Part shown: positions 1 to 8,889 of the stretch, in pieces
How positions within the stretch are numbered: position 1 is the first letter of the stretch
How the letters are laid out: every line of letters starts with the position of its first letter
Origin: an uncultured Ardenticatenia bacterium
GTDB taxonomy: Bacteria > Chloroflexota > Anaerolineae > 4572-78 > NAK82
NCBI GenBank assembly: GCA_937127125.1
Contig: CAKZLO010000032.1
Coordinates: 62,001 to 126,000 of the forward strand
DNA length: 64,000 nucleotides
Reading direction: 5' to 3'
Notes under the pieces: model-generated
Told to the model about the DNA's origin: nothing
Seen by the model: the letters and a program-made list of their open reading frames with translations, nothing else
The model's database searches: none
Translations under genes and position numbers: made by a program

Positions 1-905
1 AGATCATAGGGGAAGTGCGTCAGGATGCAGCAAAGGAAACTGGCATCCCACCCGGTACACCTGTCCTAGCGGGCACAACCGACACTCCCGCCGCCATGGT
101 AGGGATGGGGGTGGTGCGCAATGGTCAAGCGTTCATCTCCCATGGAACTGGATGCAACATTGGTCTGTGTGTTTCCAGGCCCTGGTTTAGTCGTCACATC
201 GTGTGCATCCCCCATGCGATACCAGGACTGTGGATGCTGTCAACGGTTATGACTTCGTCAGGCGGTTCAATGAAATGGTTTGTAAACCACTTGTGCAGTC
301 AGGAGCGTCAAGAGGCAATAGCGGCGGGGCAAGACCCCTACGTCTGGGTGGATGCCGACGCTCGGACCGCACCACCTGGAAGCCGAGGGTTGCTCTTCCT
401 ACCCTATCTGATAGGGGAACAATCACCCATCTGGGATCCGGACGCGCGTGGCGCTTTTGTGGGCATTTCAGTGGATACCACCCGCGGTGAAATGCTACGG
501 GCGATTATGGAAGGAGTAGCGTTTGGCATCCGACAAAACCTTCAGGTGTATTTGGATGGTGGCTGGGAAGTGTACGACATCCGAGCCCAAGGGGGGCCGA
601 CGAAGAGCCCACTCTGGAATCAGATTGTGAGTGATGTGATCGGGCGCACGATGTATGTGTCCTCCTTACGGAATAGCGCCCCAGTTGGAGATGCACTCTT
701 GGTCGGTCTCGCTACCGGGATCTATCAGGACGTCGGGGAGCTAGAAAAAGTCTGTCCTGCCCTGTCCTCAGCGTATACCCCCAACGTGGAGACAAAGTCG
801 ATCTACGATCAACTCTATTCTATCTACAGAGGGCTCTACGGTTGCTTAGCTGATGCGTTCCACGAGCTGGCTATGGTCCGAAATTCCAGCCTTAGGACAA
901 GATAA
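1..905 (+). CDS. FGGY-family carbohydrate kinase, C-terminal part (5' truncated by window edge)
   Basis: ATP-dependent sugar or polyol kinase of the FGGY family, cytoplasmic. The frame is open to base 1, so the N-terminal half lies outside the window. Visible are the end of the first domain and nearly all of the C-terminal actin-like domain, with PGTPVLAGTTDTPAAMVG, the phosphate-loop-like SHGTGCNIG, the family helix RAIMEGVAFGIRQNL and the adenosine-loop-like QGGPTKSPLWNQIVSDVIGR. The last two resemble xylulokinase-type members more than glycerol kinase, but substrate cannot be read from this part. The stop codon is three bases before the GlpA-like gene, so the two are probably cotranscribed and act on the same polyol or sugar: phosphorylation followed by oxidation of a phosphorylated polyol. 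Confidence 0.9.
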   Translation, partial: IIGEVRQDAAKETGIPPGTPVLAGTTDTPAAMVGMGVVRNGQAFISHGTGCNIGLCVSRPWFSRHIVCIPHAIPGLWMLSTVMTSSGGSMKWFVNHLCSQERQEAIAAGQDPYVWVDADARTAPPGSRGLLFLPYLIGEQSPIWDPDARGAFVGISVDTTRGEMLRAIMEGVAFGIRQNLQVYLDGGWEVYDIRAQGGPTKSPLWNQIVSDVIGRTMYVSSLRNSAPVGDALLVGLATGIYQDVGELEKVCPALSSAYTPNVETKSIYDQLYSIYRGLYGCLADAFHELAMVRNSSLRTR

Positions 906-908
906 ACT

Positions 909-2501
909 GTGCGACAAATAGAGGTTGAAGCCTTAGCGATCGGCGGCGGTGCCATCGGAGCAGGAATAGCGCGTGACCTGGCTATGCGCAACCTGCGCGT
1001 AGTCATCGTAGAAAGGTCGGATTGGGCCAGCGGCACAACAGGACGCTACAACGGGTTGCTGCACAGTGGCAGCCGCTACTCAGTCCGAGACACAACCGTC
1101 GCTCGCGAGTGCATTCAGGAGAATGTGGTACTACGCAAGATTATGCCAGCTTGTATCGAAGATACTGGCGGTTATGTGGTGGCCACCCCTTGGGATGACC
1201 CTGCCTATGGAGATCACCTGATTCAATGCTGCACTCGGGCTGGTGTCCCAATTGAGGAAGTGTCCGTCGATCGTGTACTTCGAGACGAACCGTATCTGCA
1301 TCGTGGTATCAGGCGTGCCTTACGCGTTCCGGATGCCACCGCCGATTCATTCCTTGCAACACGAGCCACCATCGAATCTGCACGCGAATACGGTGCGTAT
1401 GCATGGAATTATCATCCAGTCGTCAGCCTGTTGAGAAGAAATGATCGGATCGTCGGCGCGGAATGCATCGATTTGATCAGCGGAGAGCGGGTTGTGATAT
1501 TGGCCGTGGTCGTGGTGAATGCAGCCGGAGCGTGGGTGGGTGAAATAGGTGCTCTTGCCAATGTGAGGATCCCTCTAGTATGCAGCAAAGGGAGCATGAT
1601 CGCGACAAATCATCGCATCGTTAATACGGTTGTCACGCGCCTGCGCTGGCCGTCTGAGTGTGACTCTGTGTTGCCATCCCACTCGGTGTCAGTGCTGGGC
1701 TGCACTGATGTCGTTGTCAACATACCTGATCTCGTTGGTGCAGATGCTGAGGAAATCAGTCGTATCGGCGAAGAATGCGCTAAGCTGGTACCAGTGACGC
1801 GCTACCTGCGCAAGTTGCGTGTGTGGACTGGAGTGCGGGCGCTTTACCCGACAGAATCTGCAACTGAGAGCACGGCGACCAGGCTGAGCCGCAGCCATGT
1901 CATCGTGGATCACGAAATGACAGACGGTGTCACCAACTTGATCTCAGTTGTTGGCGGAAAATGGACAACTCATCGGCTTATCGCAGAACAAGTCTCAGAT
2001 CTCGTATGCCATAAGCTGGGTATCATCCGCCCGTGTCGTACACATCTGGAGCCGCTGCCAAATGTAGGTAGGCGGCGATATCATCGCCGAGAGACACCGC
2101 TCTCACGCGTTGAATTTCAAAGGCTGGCAGGTTCGCTCCTATGCGAATGCGAAATGCTCACGCAGAGCGATGTCGAAAAGGCATTGGCTCGAGAAGATAT
2201 TAGGACTTTGGATGACTTACGTCGCGCTACCCGTCTGGGAATGGGCCCGTGTCAGGGCGGTTTCTGCAGCTATCGAGCCACAGGTACATATCATCGGCTC
2301 CGTCGTCAGCCCGCAGAAGAATCTATCACGCATTTGATCTCCTTCCTCCAAGAGCGCTGGCGGGGCATCAGACTGGTGGCCTCGGATGACCAGGTGCGTC
2401 AAATGCGTCTAAACGAGCTGATCTACCGTGGCCTATTATGCGCCGACCATCTGGCAACAGCAGCGAATGGCGCACCGAGTGGCTCATCACGGCCAGTGTG
2501 A
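909..2501 (+). CDS. glpA: GlpA-like FAD-dependent glycerol-3-phosphate dehydrogenase
   Basis: FAD-dependent oxidation of glycerol 3-phosphate (or a similar polyol phosphate) with electrons passed to the quinone pool. The N-terminus carries the dinucleotide-binding motif GGGAIGAGIARDLA, followed by the family segment TGRYNGLLHSGSRYSV. The C-terminus has a BFD-like [2Fe-2S] module with four cysteines (CEC near residue 418 and GPCQGGFC near 450), which marks anaerobic GlpA rather than aerobic GlpD. 530 residues is the usual GlpA length. The start is GTG, three bases after the kinase stop. No glpB or glpC follows; the next gene is convergent with a 2-base gap, so partner subunits must be elsewhere or absent. 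The coupling to an FGGY kinase leaves open a substrate other than glycerol phosphate. Confidence 0.88.
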   Translation: MRQIEVEALAIGGGAIGAGIARDLAMRNLRVVIVERSDWASGTTGRYNGLLHSGSRYSVRDTTVARECIQENVVLRKIMPACIEDTGGYVVATPWDDPAYGDHLIQCCTRAGVPIEEVSVDRVLRDEPYLHRGIRRALRVPDATADSFLATRATIESAREYGAYAWNYHPVVSLLRRNDRIVGAECIDLISGERVVILAVVVVNAAGAWVGEIGALANVRIPLVCSKGSMIATNHRIVNTVVTRLRWPSECDSVLPSHSVSVLGCTDVVVNIPDLVGADAEEISRIGEECAKLVPVTRYLRKLRVWTGVRALYPTESATESTATRLSRSHVIVDHEMTDGVTNLISVVGGKWTTHRLIAEQVSDLVCHKLGIIRPCRTHLEPLPNVGRRRYHRRETPLSRVEFQRLAGSLLCECEMLTQSDVEKALAREDIRTLDDLRRATRLGMGPCQGGFCSYRATGTYHRLRRQPAEESITHLISFLQERWRGIRLVASDDQVRQMRLNELIYRGLLCADHLATAANGAPSGSSRPV

Positions 2502-2503
2502 GC

Positions 2504-3763
2504 TCATGTATGGTACTCGGCATTGATTTCTACATATTTGTACGACAGGTCACATGTCCAGACGGTAGCTTCACCTACGCCAAGTCCCAGATCTACCTTG
2601 ATCGTAACCTCAGGCTGCCTGAGCATCTCCCGTGCTTCATCTATGTCGAAGTCCAGAGGCGTTCCGGCAGCGACAAGCTGAAGTGTCTCCAACCATAGAT
2701 CAGTGCGTTGGGGCTCTACTCGGGCGCCGCTGCGCCCCACTGCAGCCAGAATGCGGCCCCAGTTGGGATCAGCACCGAAGATAGCAGTTTTCACCAACGG
2801 AGATGTGGCAATTGCTTTGGCAGCTCGTTCCGCGTCGGCCTCGTTCACTGCGCCGCGCACGGTGATCTGCACCAAACGCGTAGCACCCTCCCCGTCGCGA
2901 GCAATCTGCTTGGCTAGTGAGAGACACACATCGGTCAAGGCCATTTGAAAGGTGCGATGCACTTCGCTACCCAGTTTGATCTCGGGGACATCTTCCTTGC
3001 TGGAAGCAAGCAGTAACACTGTGTCGTTAGTGCTTGTGTCCCCGTCTACAGTGATACGATTGAAGCTGAGCGCGACCGCTTTCTCGAGAGCATCCTGTAA
3101 TACCTCGGCGGGCACACGTGCATCGCTCACGATGAGAGCCAGCATTGTGGCATGCGGAGACATAGAGTCGTTCCCTGATCTCAGAGGTGCTAATGCAGGA
3201 TGGATCATGCCACTACCTTTGGCCATCCCACCGATCGAGAAACGGTGATCCCCTGTAACGACATGGACATATGCTTCCTTAGGGACCAGATCGGTGGTCA
3301 TAATAGCACGCGCTGCAGCAGCACCACCGCGCGAGGAAAGGGACTGTACCGCGACACGGATTCCCTGTTCTATCTTGTCCATCGGCAAGCGACGACCGAT
3401 GACACCGGTGCTCATCACCAAAACGGTGTCACGTGGCAATCCTAGCGCACTTTCCGCGAGGCGAGCCATATGTTCGGCATCGCGTAATCCTGACTCTCCT
3501 GTGCACGCGTTGGCATTGCCAGCGTTGATTACAACGGCACGTATCAAAGGTGGTTGCTTGCGGGCGAGCAACGCTGCGTCATACAACACCGGGGCTGCTC
3601 GGAAGACATTGGTAGTGTAGACTCCTGCCGCCAAGGCTGGATAATCACACACTACCAGTGCCAGGTCAGGCTGGCCACTTTGCTTCAAGCCACAGGCCAC
3701 TCCAGCAGCACGATATCCTGGTACGCGGGTGATAGCGCCCTCAGAAGTGTCGACACTTGTCAT
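2504..3763 (-). CDS. argJ: Bifunctional glutamate N-acetyltransferase / amino-acid acetyltransferase (ArgJ)
   Basis: Ornithine acetyltransferase of arginine biosynthesis: moves acetyl from N-acetylornithine to glutamate, and in bifunctional forms also uses acetyl-CoA. Conserved ArgJ blocks are clear: NAGNANACTG, STGVIGRRLPMDKI, GGMAKGSGMIHP, TVDGDTSTND and GADPNWGRI. Self-cleavage at an Ala-Thr bond before the nucleophilic threonine is expected at ATMLA. Here about 13 extra residues lie between GMIHP and ATML compared with the usual GMIHPNMATML. An upstream in-frame ATG at 3796 overlaps the preceding synthetase stop, but the ATG at 3763 has a good ribosome site (GAAGGGGAATTAGC before ATG) and was chosen. 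No other arg gene is in the window. Confidence 0.9.
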   Translation of the reverse strand: MTSVDTSEGAITRVPGYRAAGVACGLKQSGQPDLALVVCDYPALAAGVYTTNVFRAAPVLYDAALLARKQPPLIRAVVINAGNANACTGESGLRDAEHMARLAESALGLPRDTVLVMSTGVIGRRLPMDKIEQGIRVAVQSLSSRGGAAAARAIMTTDLVPKEAYVHVVTGDHRFSIGGMAKGSGMIHPALAPLRSGNDSMSPHATMLALIVSDARVPAEVLQDALEKAVALSFNRITVDGDTSTNDTVLLLASSKEDVPEIKLGSEVHRTFQMALTDVCLSLAKQIARDGEGATRLVQITVRGAVNEADAERAAKAIATSPLVKTAIFGADPNWGRILAAVGRSGARVEPQRTDLWLETLQLVAAGTPLDFDIDEAREMLRQPEVTIKVDLGLGVGEATVWTCDLSYKYVEINAEYHT

Positions 3764-3792
3764 GCTAATTCCCCTTCGAGCCAAGCTCTTGA

Positions 3793-5835
3793 TCAAGCGG
3801 TCAGGTTAGCACTCAGCCTACGCTGGCCAGCCAACCACGAGCCGCGCGCGGCAGCGATCCAGTCACGCACACCCTGGAAAACGGGCACGCCTTCCGCCTC
3901 AAGAGCTCGAGACATGCGCATCGTGTAAGCACCACCCAGCGTGCCCACCAGAATTGGCTTCTCATAGCGACGGTTCAGGCGTCCCAGCCGCGTGACAATG
4001 TCTTCCTCCAAGGGTGTGTCTTGAAACACGAACCAAGGCATTACAATGTCTATGTTGGCGTCTTGTAACAGTGTCTCAATGCCTACTTCGTAGTCCGCTG
4101 CGGTGCCGGAGCCAGTAACATCGATCGGATTCTGCACGATGTAGTAGGGCGGATAGGTCTGACGCAGCCGCGCTAGCGATTCCGGACTGAGGTCAGGTAT
4201 TTCCAACCCGTTCGGTTTCAGCAGATCGATACCCTGCACCATGGTTCCGGCTCCATTACTGATCATAGCAATACGGTTGCCCCTAGCTAGCGGTTGCATT
4301 GCCAGAGCTTTGGTCACAGCCAGAAGCTCCTCGATGCTGTCTACCGGCACCACTCCAGCTTGCCGGAACGCCCCTAACGCCACGCCGTAGGATCCCCCGA
4401 AGAAACCAGTGTGTGAAATGGACGCTCGCGCTGCTCGCTCAGTGCGCCCCACTTTGAAGATGACCACTGGTTTCTTGTACGTCACCTGACGCGCCACCTC
4501 GAGGAACTTGCGTCCGTCCTCAAAACCTTCAACGTACATTGCGATTAGCTTAGTTTGTGCATCATCTGCCAGATAAGCCAACAGATCGGCTTCATCAACA
4601 TCGACGCGATTGCCATAGCTGACGAACTTGCTAATGCCCAGATCAGCAGCCAGCTCCAAGAAGGGTATGCCCACCGCGCCAGACTGAGTAATCATCGCAA
4701 TGGCGCCCGCCCGTGGCCGCACCATGCGCTGCTGAACCTGAAAGAAGGTATCCAGCCGTGTGTAACCGTCGAAGACACCGATACAATTGGGACCAATCAC
4801 ACGTACACCCAGCTCACGCGCCGTCTGCCGCACCTCGGCCTCGATCTGCGCTCTCTCACCTCCCAGCTCTTTGCCACCGCCCGAGACCACCACCAAGTTG
4901 TGGATGCCCTTGGCAGCACAAGTGCGAATGAGCTCTGGCACCAAGCGCAATTCCACTGCAGCCACTACCAATTCTATATCATCTGGGGCTTCTTGGAGCG
5001 TGGGATATGTCTTAGCTCCCATAATCTCGCTGCGTGTGGGGTTGATGGGGTAGACCTTGCCACGATAATCATAATTGAGCAAACTGTCTAGCACAGCATT
5101 ACCGACACGGCCGGGCGTTGCGGAGGCACCTACCAGTGCCACACTCTTTGCCTTGAAGAACCCATCCAGGTAGGCCGTGTTAGGCGAAGTTCGCTGAGGT
5201 CTTGGTTGTGGTTCTTGGTACCAGATCAGTTTACAGTCCAGTACCCGATGCTGGTCATCCCACACTACAATCGGATTGAAATCCACTGATTGCAGCTGAC
5301 CAGCCCAATCCTCCGCCATTCGACTAGCGTTGAGCAGCAGCTGGACGAGCATCTCCTCAGATACAGGTCGCATTCCACGATAACCTTGTAGTACAGCATA
5401 GCCGCGAATCTCACGGATCATCTGCCTTGCGTCATCGCGCCCAATGGGTAACACCCGAAAGCTTACGTCACGCAGTACTTCGGTGAATACACCTCCTAGC
5501 CCGAACATAATCACTGGACCGAACTGGGCATCATCTAAGAGACCTATTATGATCTCTGTGCCACCCGTGATCATCTCTTGGACCTCAACGCCTTCTACAC
5601 GGGCTTGAGGAAACGCGGCGTTAGCTGCAGAGACAACACGATCGAAAGCTTGACGCACTTGATCTGCACTGGTGAGGTTGAGCACCACCCCACCAATGTC
5701 GGTCTTGTGCACAATGTCTGGGGAGGCAATCTTGAGAACAACCGGAAAACCGATTTCCATAGCAGCTTGGACCGCCTCTTGAGCACTTGTCGCGAGAACA
5801 CTGCGTGGAGATTGGAAGTCGTATTGGTGATACAT
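3793..5835 (-). CDS. ADP-forming acyl/acetyl-CoA synthetase, ATP-grasp domain first
   Basis: Interconverts acyl-CoA + ADP + Pi and free acid + CoA + ATP, an energy-conserving step in anaerobes. Domain order is ATP-grasp (about residues 1-215, with VVLKIASPDIVHKTDIGGV), then CoA-binding Rossmann domain (225-350, VALVGASATPGRVGNAVL, YPINPTRSEIMG), then the succinyl-CoA-ligase-like domain with the phospho-histidine segment SISHTGFFGGSYG. The N-terminus lacks about ten residues of the usual ATP-grasp lead-in, but the rest is intact. The synthetase at 45811 has the same domains in the opposite order. The gene sits just upstream of argJ and probably shares its transcript. Acetate is the family's usual substrate; branched or aryl acids are possible. 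Confidence 0.88.
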   Translation of the reverse strand: MYHQYDFQSPRSVLATSAQEAVQAAMEIGFPVVLKIASPDIVHKTDIGGVVLNLTSADQVRQAFDRVVSAANAAFPQARVEGVEVQEMITGGTEIIIGLLDDAQFGPVIMFGLGGVFTEVLRDVSFRVLPIGRDDARQMIREIRGYAVLQGYRGMRPVSEEMLVQLLLNASRMAEDWAGQLQSVDFNPIVVWDDQHRVLDCKLIWYQEPQPRPQRTSPNTAYLDGFFKAKSVALVGASATPGRVGNAVLDSLLNYDYRGKVYPINPTRSEIMGAKTYPTLQEAPDDIELVVAAVELRLVPELIRTCAAKGIHNLVVVSGGGKELGGERAQIEAEVRQTARELGVRVIGPNCIGVFDGYTRLDTFFQVQQRMVRPRAGAIAMITQSGAVGIPFLELAADLGISKFVSYGNRVDVDEADLLAYLADDAQTKLIAMYVEGFEDGRKFLEVARQVTYKKPVVIFKVGRTERAARASISHTGFFGGSYGVALGAFRQAGVVPVDSIEELLAVTKALAMQPLARGNRIAMISNGAGTMVQGIDLLKPNGLEIPDLSPESLARLRQTYPPYYIVQNPIDVTGSGTAADYEVGIETLLQDANIDIVMPWFVFQDTPLEEDIVTRLGRLNRRYEKPILVGTLGGAYTMRMSRALEAEGVPVFQGVRDWIAAARGSWLAGQRRLSANLTA

Positions 5836-5889
5836 CTCTCACTCTCTGTCGGGACAGAATGGGCAAAATCTCGATAACGAGCGCGCGCG

Positions 5890-5918
5890 ATTATACCATG
5901 CGCGAACACAGGCACCAA
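5890..5918 (-). promoter_or_regulatory. Sigma70-type promoter for the ADP-forming synthetase gene
   Basis: Read on the minus strand: TTGGTG, a 17-base spacer, then TATAAT, ending about 55 bases before the ATG at 5835. Position, spacing and perfect -10 support a vegetative promoter driving the synthetase and argJ. Confidence 0.65.
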
Positions 5919-6059
5919 GCTGCGATAGAGATTCCAAAGACTCCAGAAGATGTTGTGTCGCACTGATTTCTGCAGGAAAGCGGATCTATAAAGAGGGTAA
6001 CTAAGACATTTTCCCCCAACGCTCTTCTCCGGAGTCTTCCCTTTGGCCTATCTGAGAGG

Positions 6060-6065
6060 TATAAT
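6060..6065 (+). promoter_or_regulatory. Candidate -10 element for the HAD-Sua5 fusion gene
   Basis: Perfect TATAAT 26 bases before the ATG at 6091. The matching -35 (TTCCCT, 17 bases upstream) is poor, so the site is only moderately supported. It argues against a start at TTG 6043, which would lie upstream of the predicted transcript start. Confidence 0.4.
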
Positions 6066-6090
6066 GCACTGTATTGGTACAGGTGTGGTG

Positions 6091-7620
6091 ATGTCTGTGA
6101 TGAGCTATGATGCATATAAAGCTGCATTCCTTAGCTGGAATAGTATTGTTACTGAGGATCCAAGACGTCTGCGCGATCCGTCGAAAATAGTCCTTGCTCC
6201 CGACGTGATCGTCGCGTTGCGGGTGCTTCAAAAATACTACAAGCTATTTATCTTGGCACACCAGCCCAGCATCACGGTAGAAGTAAGCGACTCTGCTCAG
6301 ATCGCCCATTTCCATGAGGATGTGCTGCAGCGTCTCGCTCACTATGGCGTTCAGGTTGAGCAAGTAATTAGTTATGTGAAAAACTCTCTGCATCCTTTCA
6401 TTGAAGTCGCTGAGGAGCGCAGGCTGGACTTGCCTGGGTCTCTTTGCATAAGCGATCGATCGCAGGACATAAAACTGGCCGGCCAAGTTGGTGCACGGGG
6501 CATTTATGTTATGAGTCGGAACAGCACCCAGACATGCCCAGATCTTCCCCCCGACTCGCTGATTGTCGTTGATATCTGGGACGCAGTGTTGCACGCGATG
6601 GAGATGCATCTTATCCAGCACAGGCAGCCTGCGCTATCGGATATAGAGCGAGCAGCTGAGATCTTGAGAGAAGGTGGAATAGTTGCATTTCCTACTGAGA
6701 CTGTCTACGGTCTTGGCGCAAATGCGCTCGATCCTATGGCTGTGGCACGAGTCTTTGAGATCAAGCGGCGCCCTCGCTTTGATCCGTTAATCGTGCACGT
6801 GGCTGACCCGCGCCAAGTGAACACTCTTGTTTCACAACTTCCTGGACAGGCGCAGAAATTGATAAATCTCTTTTGGCCAGGACCATTGACCATTGTGTTG
6901 CCCAAGAGCGACCGAGTCCCCGACATCGTCACCGCAGGGCTTTCGACCGTGGCCATTCGTATGCCCGACCATCCCGTTGCTCTGACCCTAATTCGCAGAT
7001 CGGGTGTGCCAATAGCGGCTCCAAGTGCTAATCTATTCGGCCACGTCAGCCCGACAATGGCAGAACATGTTTACCATCAGCTAGGTGATGCAGTTGACTT
7101 AGTGCTGAACGGCGGTCGCTGTCCGATAGGCATTGAGTCCACTGTGATCTCTGTTTCAGATGACGAAGCTGTGCTTCTACGTCTGGGTGGTTTGCCGGTC
7201 GAGGAACTCGAGCGTGTCATCGGTCCAGTGCAACGTCATATTAGGACGCAAGCGTCTCCTAAGTCGCCCGGTCAGCTTCCGCATCATTATGCGCCCCGAA
7301 CTCCTCTAGTGCTAAGAGATCGTAATGCTCCCGAACTTACACGACGGTGTGGTTTATTGTCTTTCACCGAGCCGACAAGTGCGGAGGGTTTCGTTGCTGT
7401 CGAAGTGCTCTCCAAGTCAGGGGATCTACGCGAGGCAGCTGCCAACTTGTTTGTTGCGCTTCATCGGTTGGATTCTATGCAACTTGAGCTTATTGTGGCG
7501 GAACTCGTTCCCGAGGTTGGCCTTGGGCAAGCCATCAATGATCGTCTTCGTCGCGCCGCACACAAGGGTGGCATCGGTTCCACTGGATCTCGTGAAGTGT
7601 CCGACGAGTCAAGAGCGTGA
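6091..7620 (+). CDS. Threonylcarbamoyl-AMP synthase (TsaC/Sua5) with N-terminal degenerate HAD-like domain
   Basis: The C-terminal 320 residues are a full Sua5: the YrdC fold (GIVAFPTETVYGLGANA, KRRPRFDPLIVHV, APSANLFGHVSPT, NGGRCPIGIESTV) plus the Sua5 tail with SPGQLPHHYAPRTPL. It makes threonylcarbamoyl-AMP for t6A37 of tRNAs. The first ~180 residues look like a heptose-bisphosphatase-type HAD fold: YKAAFLSWNS where family members have FLDRDGT, RDPSKIVLAPDVIVAL, then ISDRSQDIKLAGQVGA near the expected acidic motif. Both catalytic aspartates of the DxD motif are Ser15 and Asn17, so phosphatase activity is unlikely. ATG 6091 was chosen because a TATAAT lies at 6060. The fusion is unusual; the Sua5 call is firm, the HAD relation is inferred from pattern. 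Confidence 0.85.
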   Translation: MSVMSYDAYKAAFLSWNSIVTEDPRRLRDPSKIVLAPDVIVALRVLQKYYKLFILAHQPSITVEVSDSAQIAHFHEDVLQRLAHYGVQVEQVISYVKNSLHPFIEVAEERRLDLPGSLCISDRSQDIKLAGQVGARGIYVMSRNSTQTCPDLPPDSLIVVDIWDAVLHAMEMHLIQHRQPALSDIERAAEILREGGIVAFPTETVYGLGANALDPMAVARVFEIKRRPRFDPLIVHVADPRQVNTLVSQLPGQAQKLINLFWPGPLTIVLPKSDRVPDIVTAGLSTVAIRMPDHPVALTLIRRSGVPIAAPSANLFGHVSPTMAEHVYHQLGDAVDLVLNGGRCPIGIESTVISVSDDEAVLLRLGGLPVEELERVIGPVQRHIRTQASPKSPGQLPHHYAPRTPLVLRDRNAPELTRRCGLLSFTEPTSAEGFVAVEVLSKSGDLREAAANLFVALHRLDSMQLELIVAELVPEVGLGQAINDRLRRAAHKGGIGSTGSREVSDESRA

Positions 7621-7797
7621 TCAAGTTTTTAGTGCTGGCTTAGGGCCTTAGTGTATTAACACGCCACTCTCTCACAAACGGCAAAGGTGGTGTGAAAGTG
7701 TCTGCGTAACTTCTTTCTGGTGACGCTACCTGTTCCCGTTTAGAATGCTAGCTCCTAATATACCCGACACTATTGCATCCGTTGGAGAGAAGCTGGA

Positions 7798-8889
7798 ATG
7801 AAAGCTCTAGTGAAATCCTATGGCAAGACAGGTCTGCGTTACGTCACAGATGCTCCCGTTCCAGAGGTTGGGCCACGCGACGTGTTGGTGCGAGTGTTAG
7901 CCGCCTCAATTTGCGGGAGTGATTTGCACATTTACGATGACGATCCTGTTTTTCGCGACCGCATCACCGATGGCATGATAGTTGGTCACGAGTTTTGTGG
8001 TCGTGTCGAGCAGATAGGAGAGCAAGTAACCACAGTTGCGGTAGGTGACATCGTCGCAGTGGAGAGCCACGTAGTATGCGGAACGTGCTATTATTGCCTC
8101 AATGGGGTGCCGCACCTGTGTCAGGAAGTGGCTGGCATTGGATTTGACCGTCCAGGCTGTTTTGCCGAGTATATTGTCATCCCATCCGAAAATGCCTTTC
8201 CCAAGCCGCCCTATCTTTCCATTGAGGTGGCAGCCTTCATAGAGCCATTCGGCAATGCGCTTGACACTGCACTGTGCGTCGACCTTTTCGGAAAGACTGT
8301 ACTCATCACTGGCCTGGGCCCTCAAGGCTTGATGGCATTGGCCGTTGCACGCGCCGCTGGCGCACGATGTGTCATCGGAACCGAGATCCACCCTTATCGT
8401 CGTGACATAGCCCAGCAGGTGCTCTCCTTGCACACCGATCCGCGTCGCCCCACACTAGATGCCATACTGGATGCAGCGCAACCTGACCTTGCTGAGCAGA
8501 TTTTTGAGATCACCGATGGGTTGGGCGTGGATATCGTTTTAGAGATGTCTGGGAATAGTGCTGCCATCTCTTTGGCAGGCACAGTGTTGAAAAACAGCGG
8601 TCACTTGGTAGCACTTGGTCTGCCCAGTCAGCCTGTCGAATTCGATTGGTCACATCACCTGGTGTTGAAAGGCGCAACAATACATGGGATCTATGGTCGT
8701 CATCTTTATCAGACATGGTTCACTGCGTGTGAACTACTTGCGTCACGGACCGTCCAGCTGGAATCGCTGATCACCCATCGCTTGCCACTCGAACGCTTTG
8801 AGGAGGGCTTTCAGCTGCTCAAGCAAGGTCGGGCGGTCAAAGTGGTGTTGTATCCCAATGGAAGCGCTACGGAGAAAGGACAGGAATGA
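7798..8889 (+). CDS. tdh: Zinc-dependent medium-chain dehydrogenase, L-threonine 3-dehydrogenase-like
   Basis: NAD-dependent oxidation of a secondary alcohol; closest by eye to L-threonine 3-dehydrogenase, giving 2-amino-3-ketobutyrate. Catalytic zinc region CGSDLHIYDDD and GHEFCGRVEQIG, structural zinc motif with four cysteines CGTCYYCLNGVPHLC, and the Rossmann region TGLGPQGLMALAVARAAG. 363 residues is normal. GGAGAG lies nine bases before the ATG. The partner enzyme glycine C-acetyltransferase is at 25864-27048, not adjacent. The gene overlaps the following response regulator by four bases (ATGA), so the three genes form one transcription unit. Sorbitol or butanediol dehydrogenase activity cannot be excluded. 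Confidence 0.8.
   Translation: MKALVKSYGKTGLRYVTDAPVPEVGPRDVLVRVLAASICGSDLHIYDDDPVFRDRITDGMIVGHEFCGRVEQIGEQVTTVAVGDIVAVESHVVCGTCYYCLNGVPHLCQEVAGIGFDRPGCFAEYIVIPSENAFPKPPYLSIEVAAFIEPFGNALDTALCVDLFGKTVLITGLGPQGLMALAVARAAGARCVIGTEIHPYRRDIAQQVLSLHTDPRRPTLDAILDAAQPDLAEQIFEITDGLGVDIVLEMSGNSAAISLAGTVLKNSGHLVALGLPSQPVEFDWSHHLVLKGATIHGIYGRHLYQTWFTACELLASRTVQLESLITHRLPLERFEEGFQLLKQGRAVKVVLYPNGSATEKGQE

Noticed and set aside
4555-5091. 178-codon plus-strand frame inside the first synthetase
   Set aside because: Antisense shadow of a clear conserved gene.
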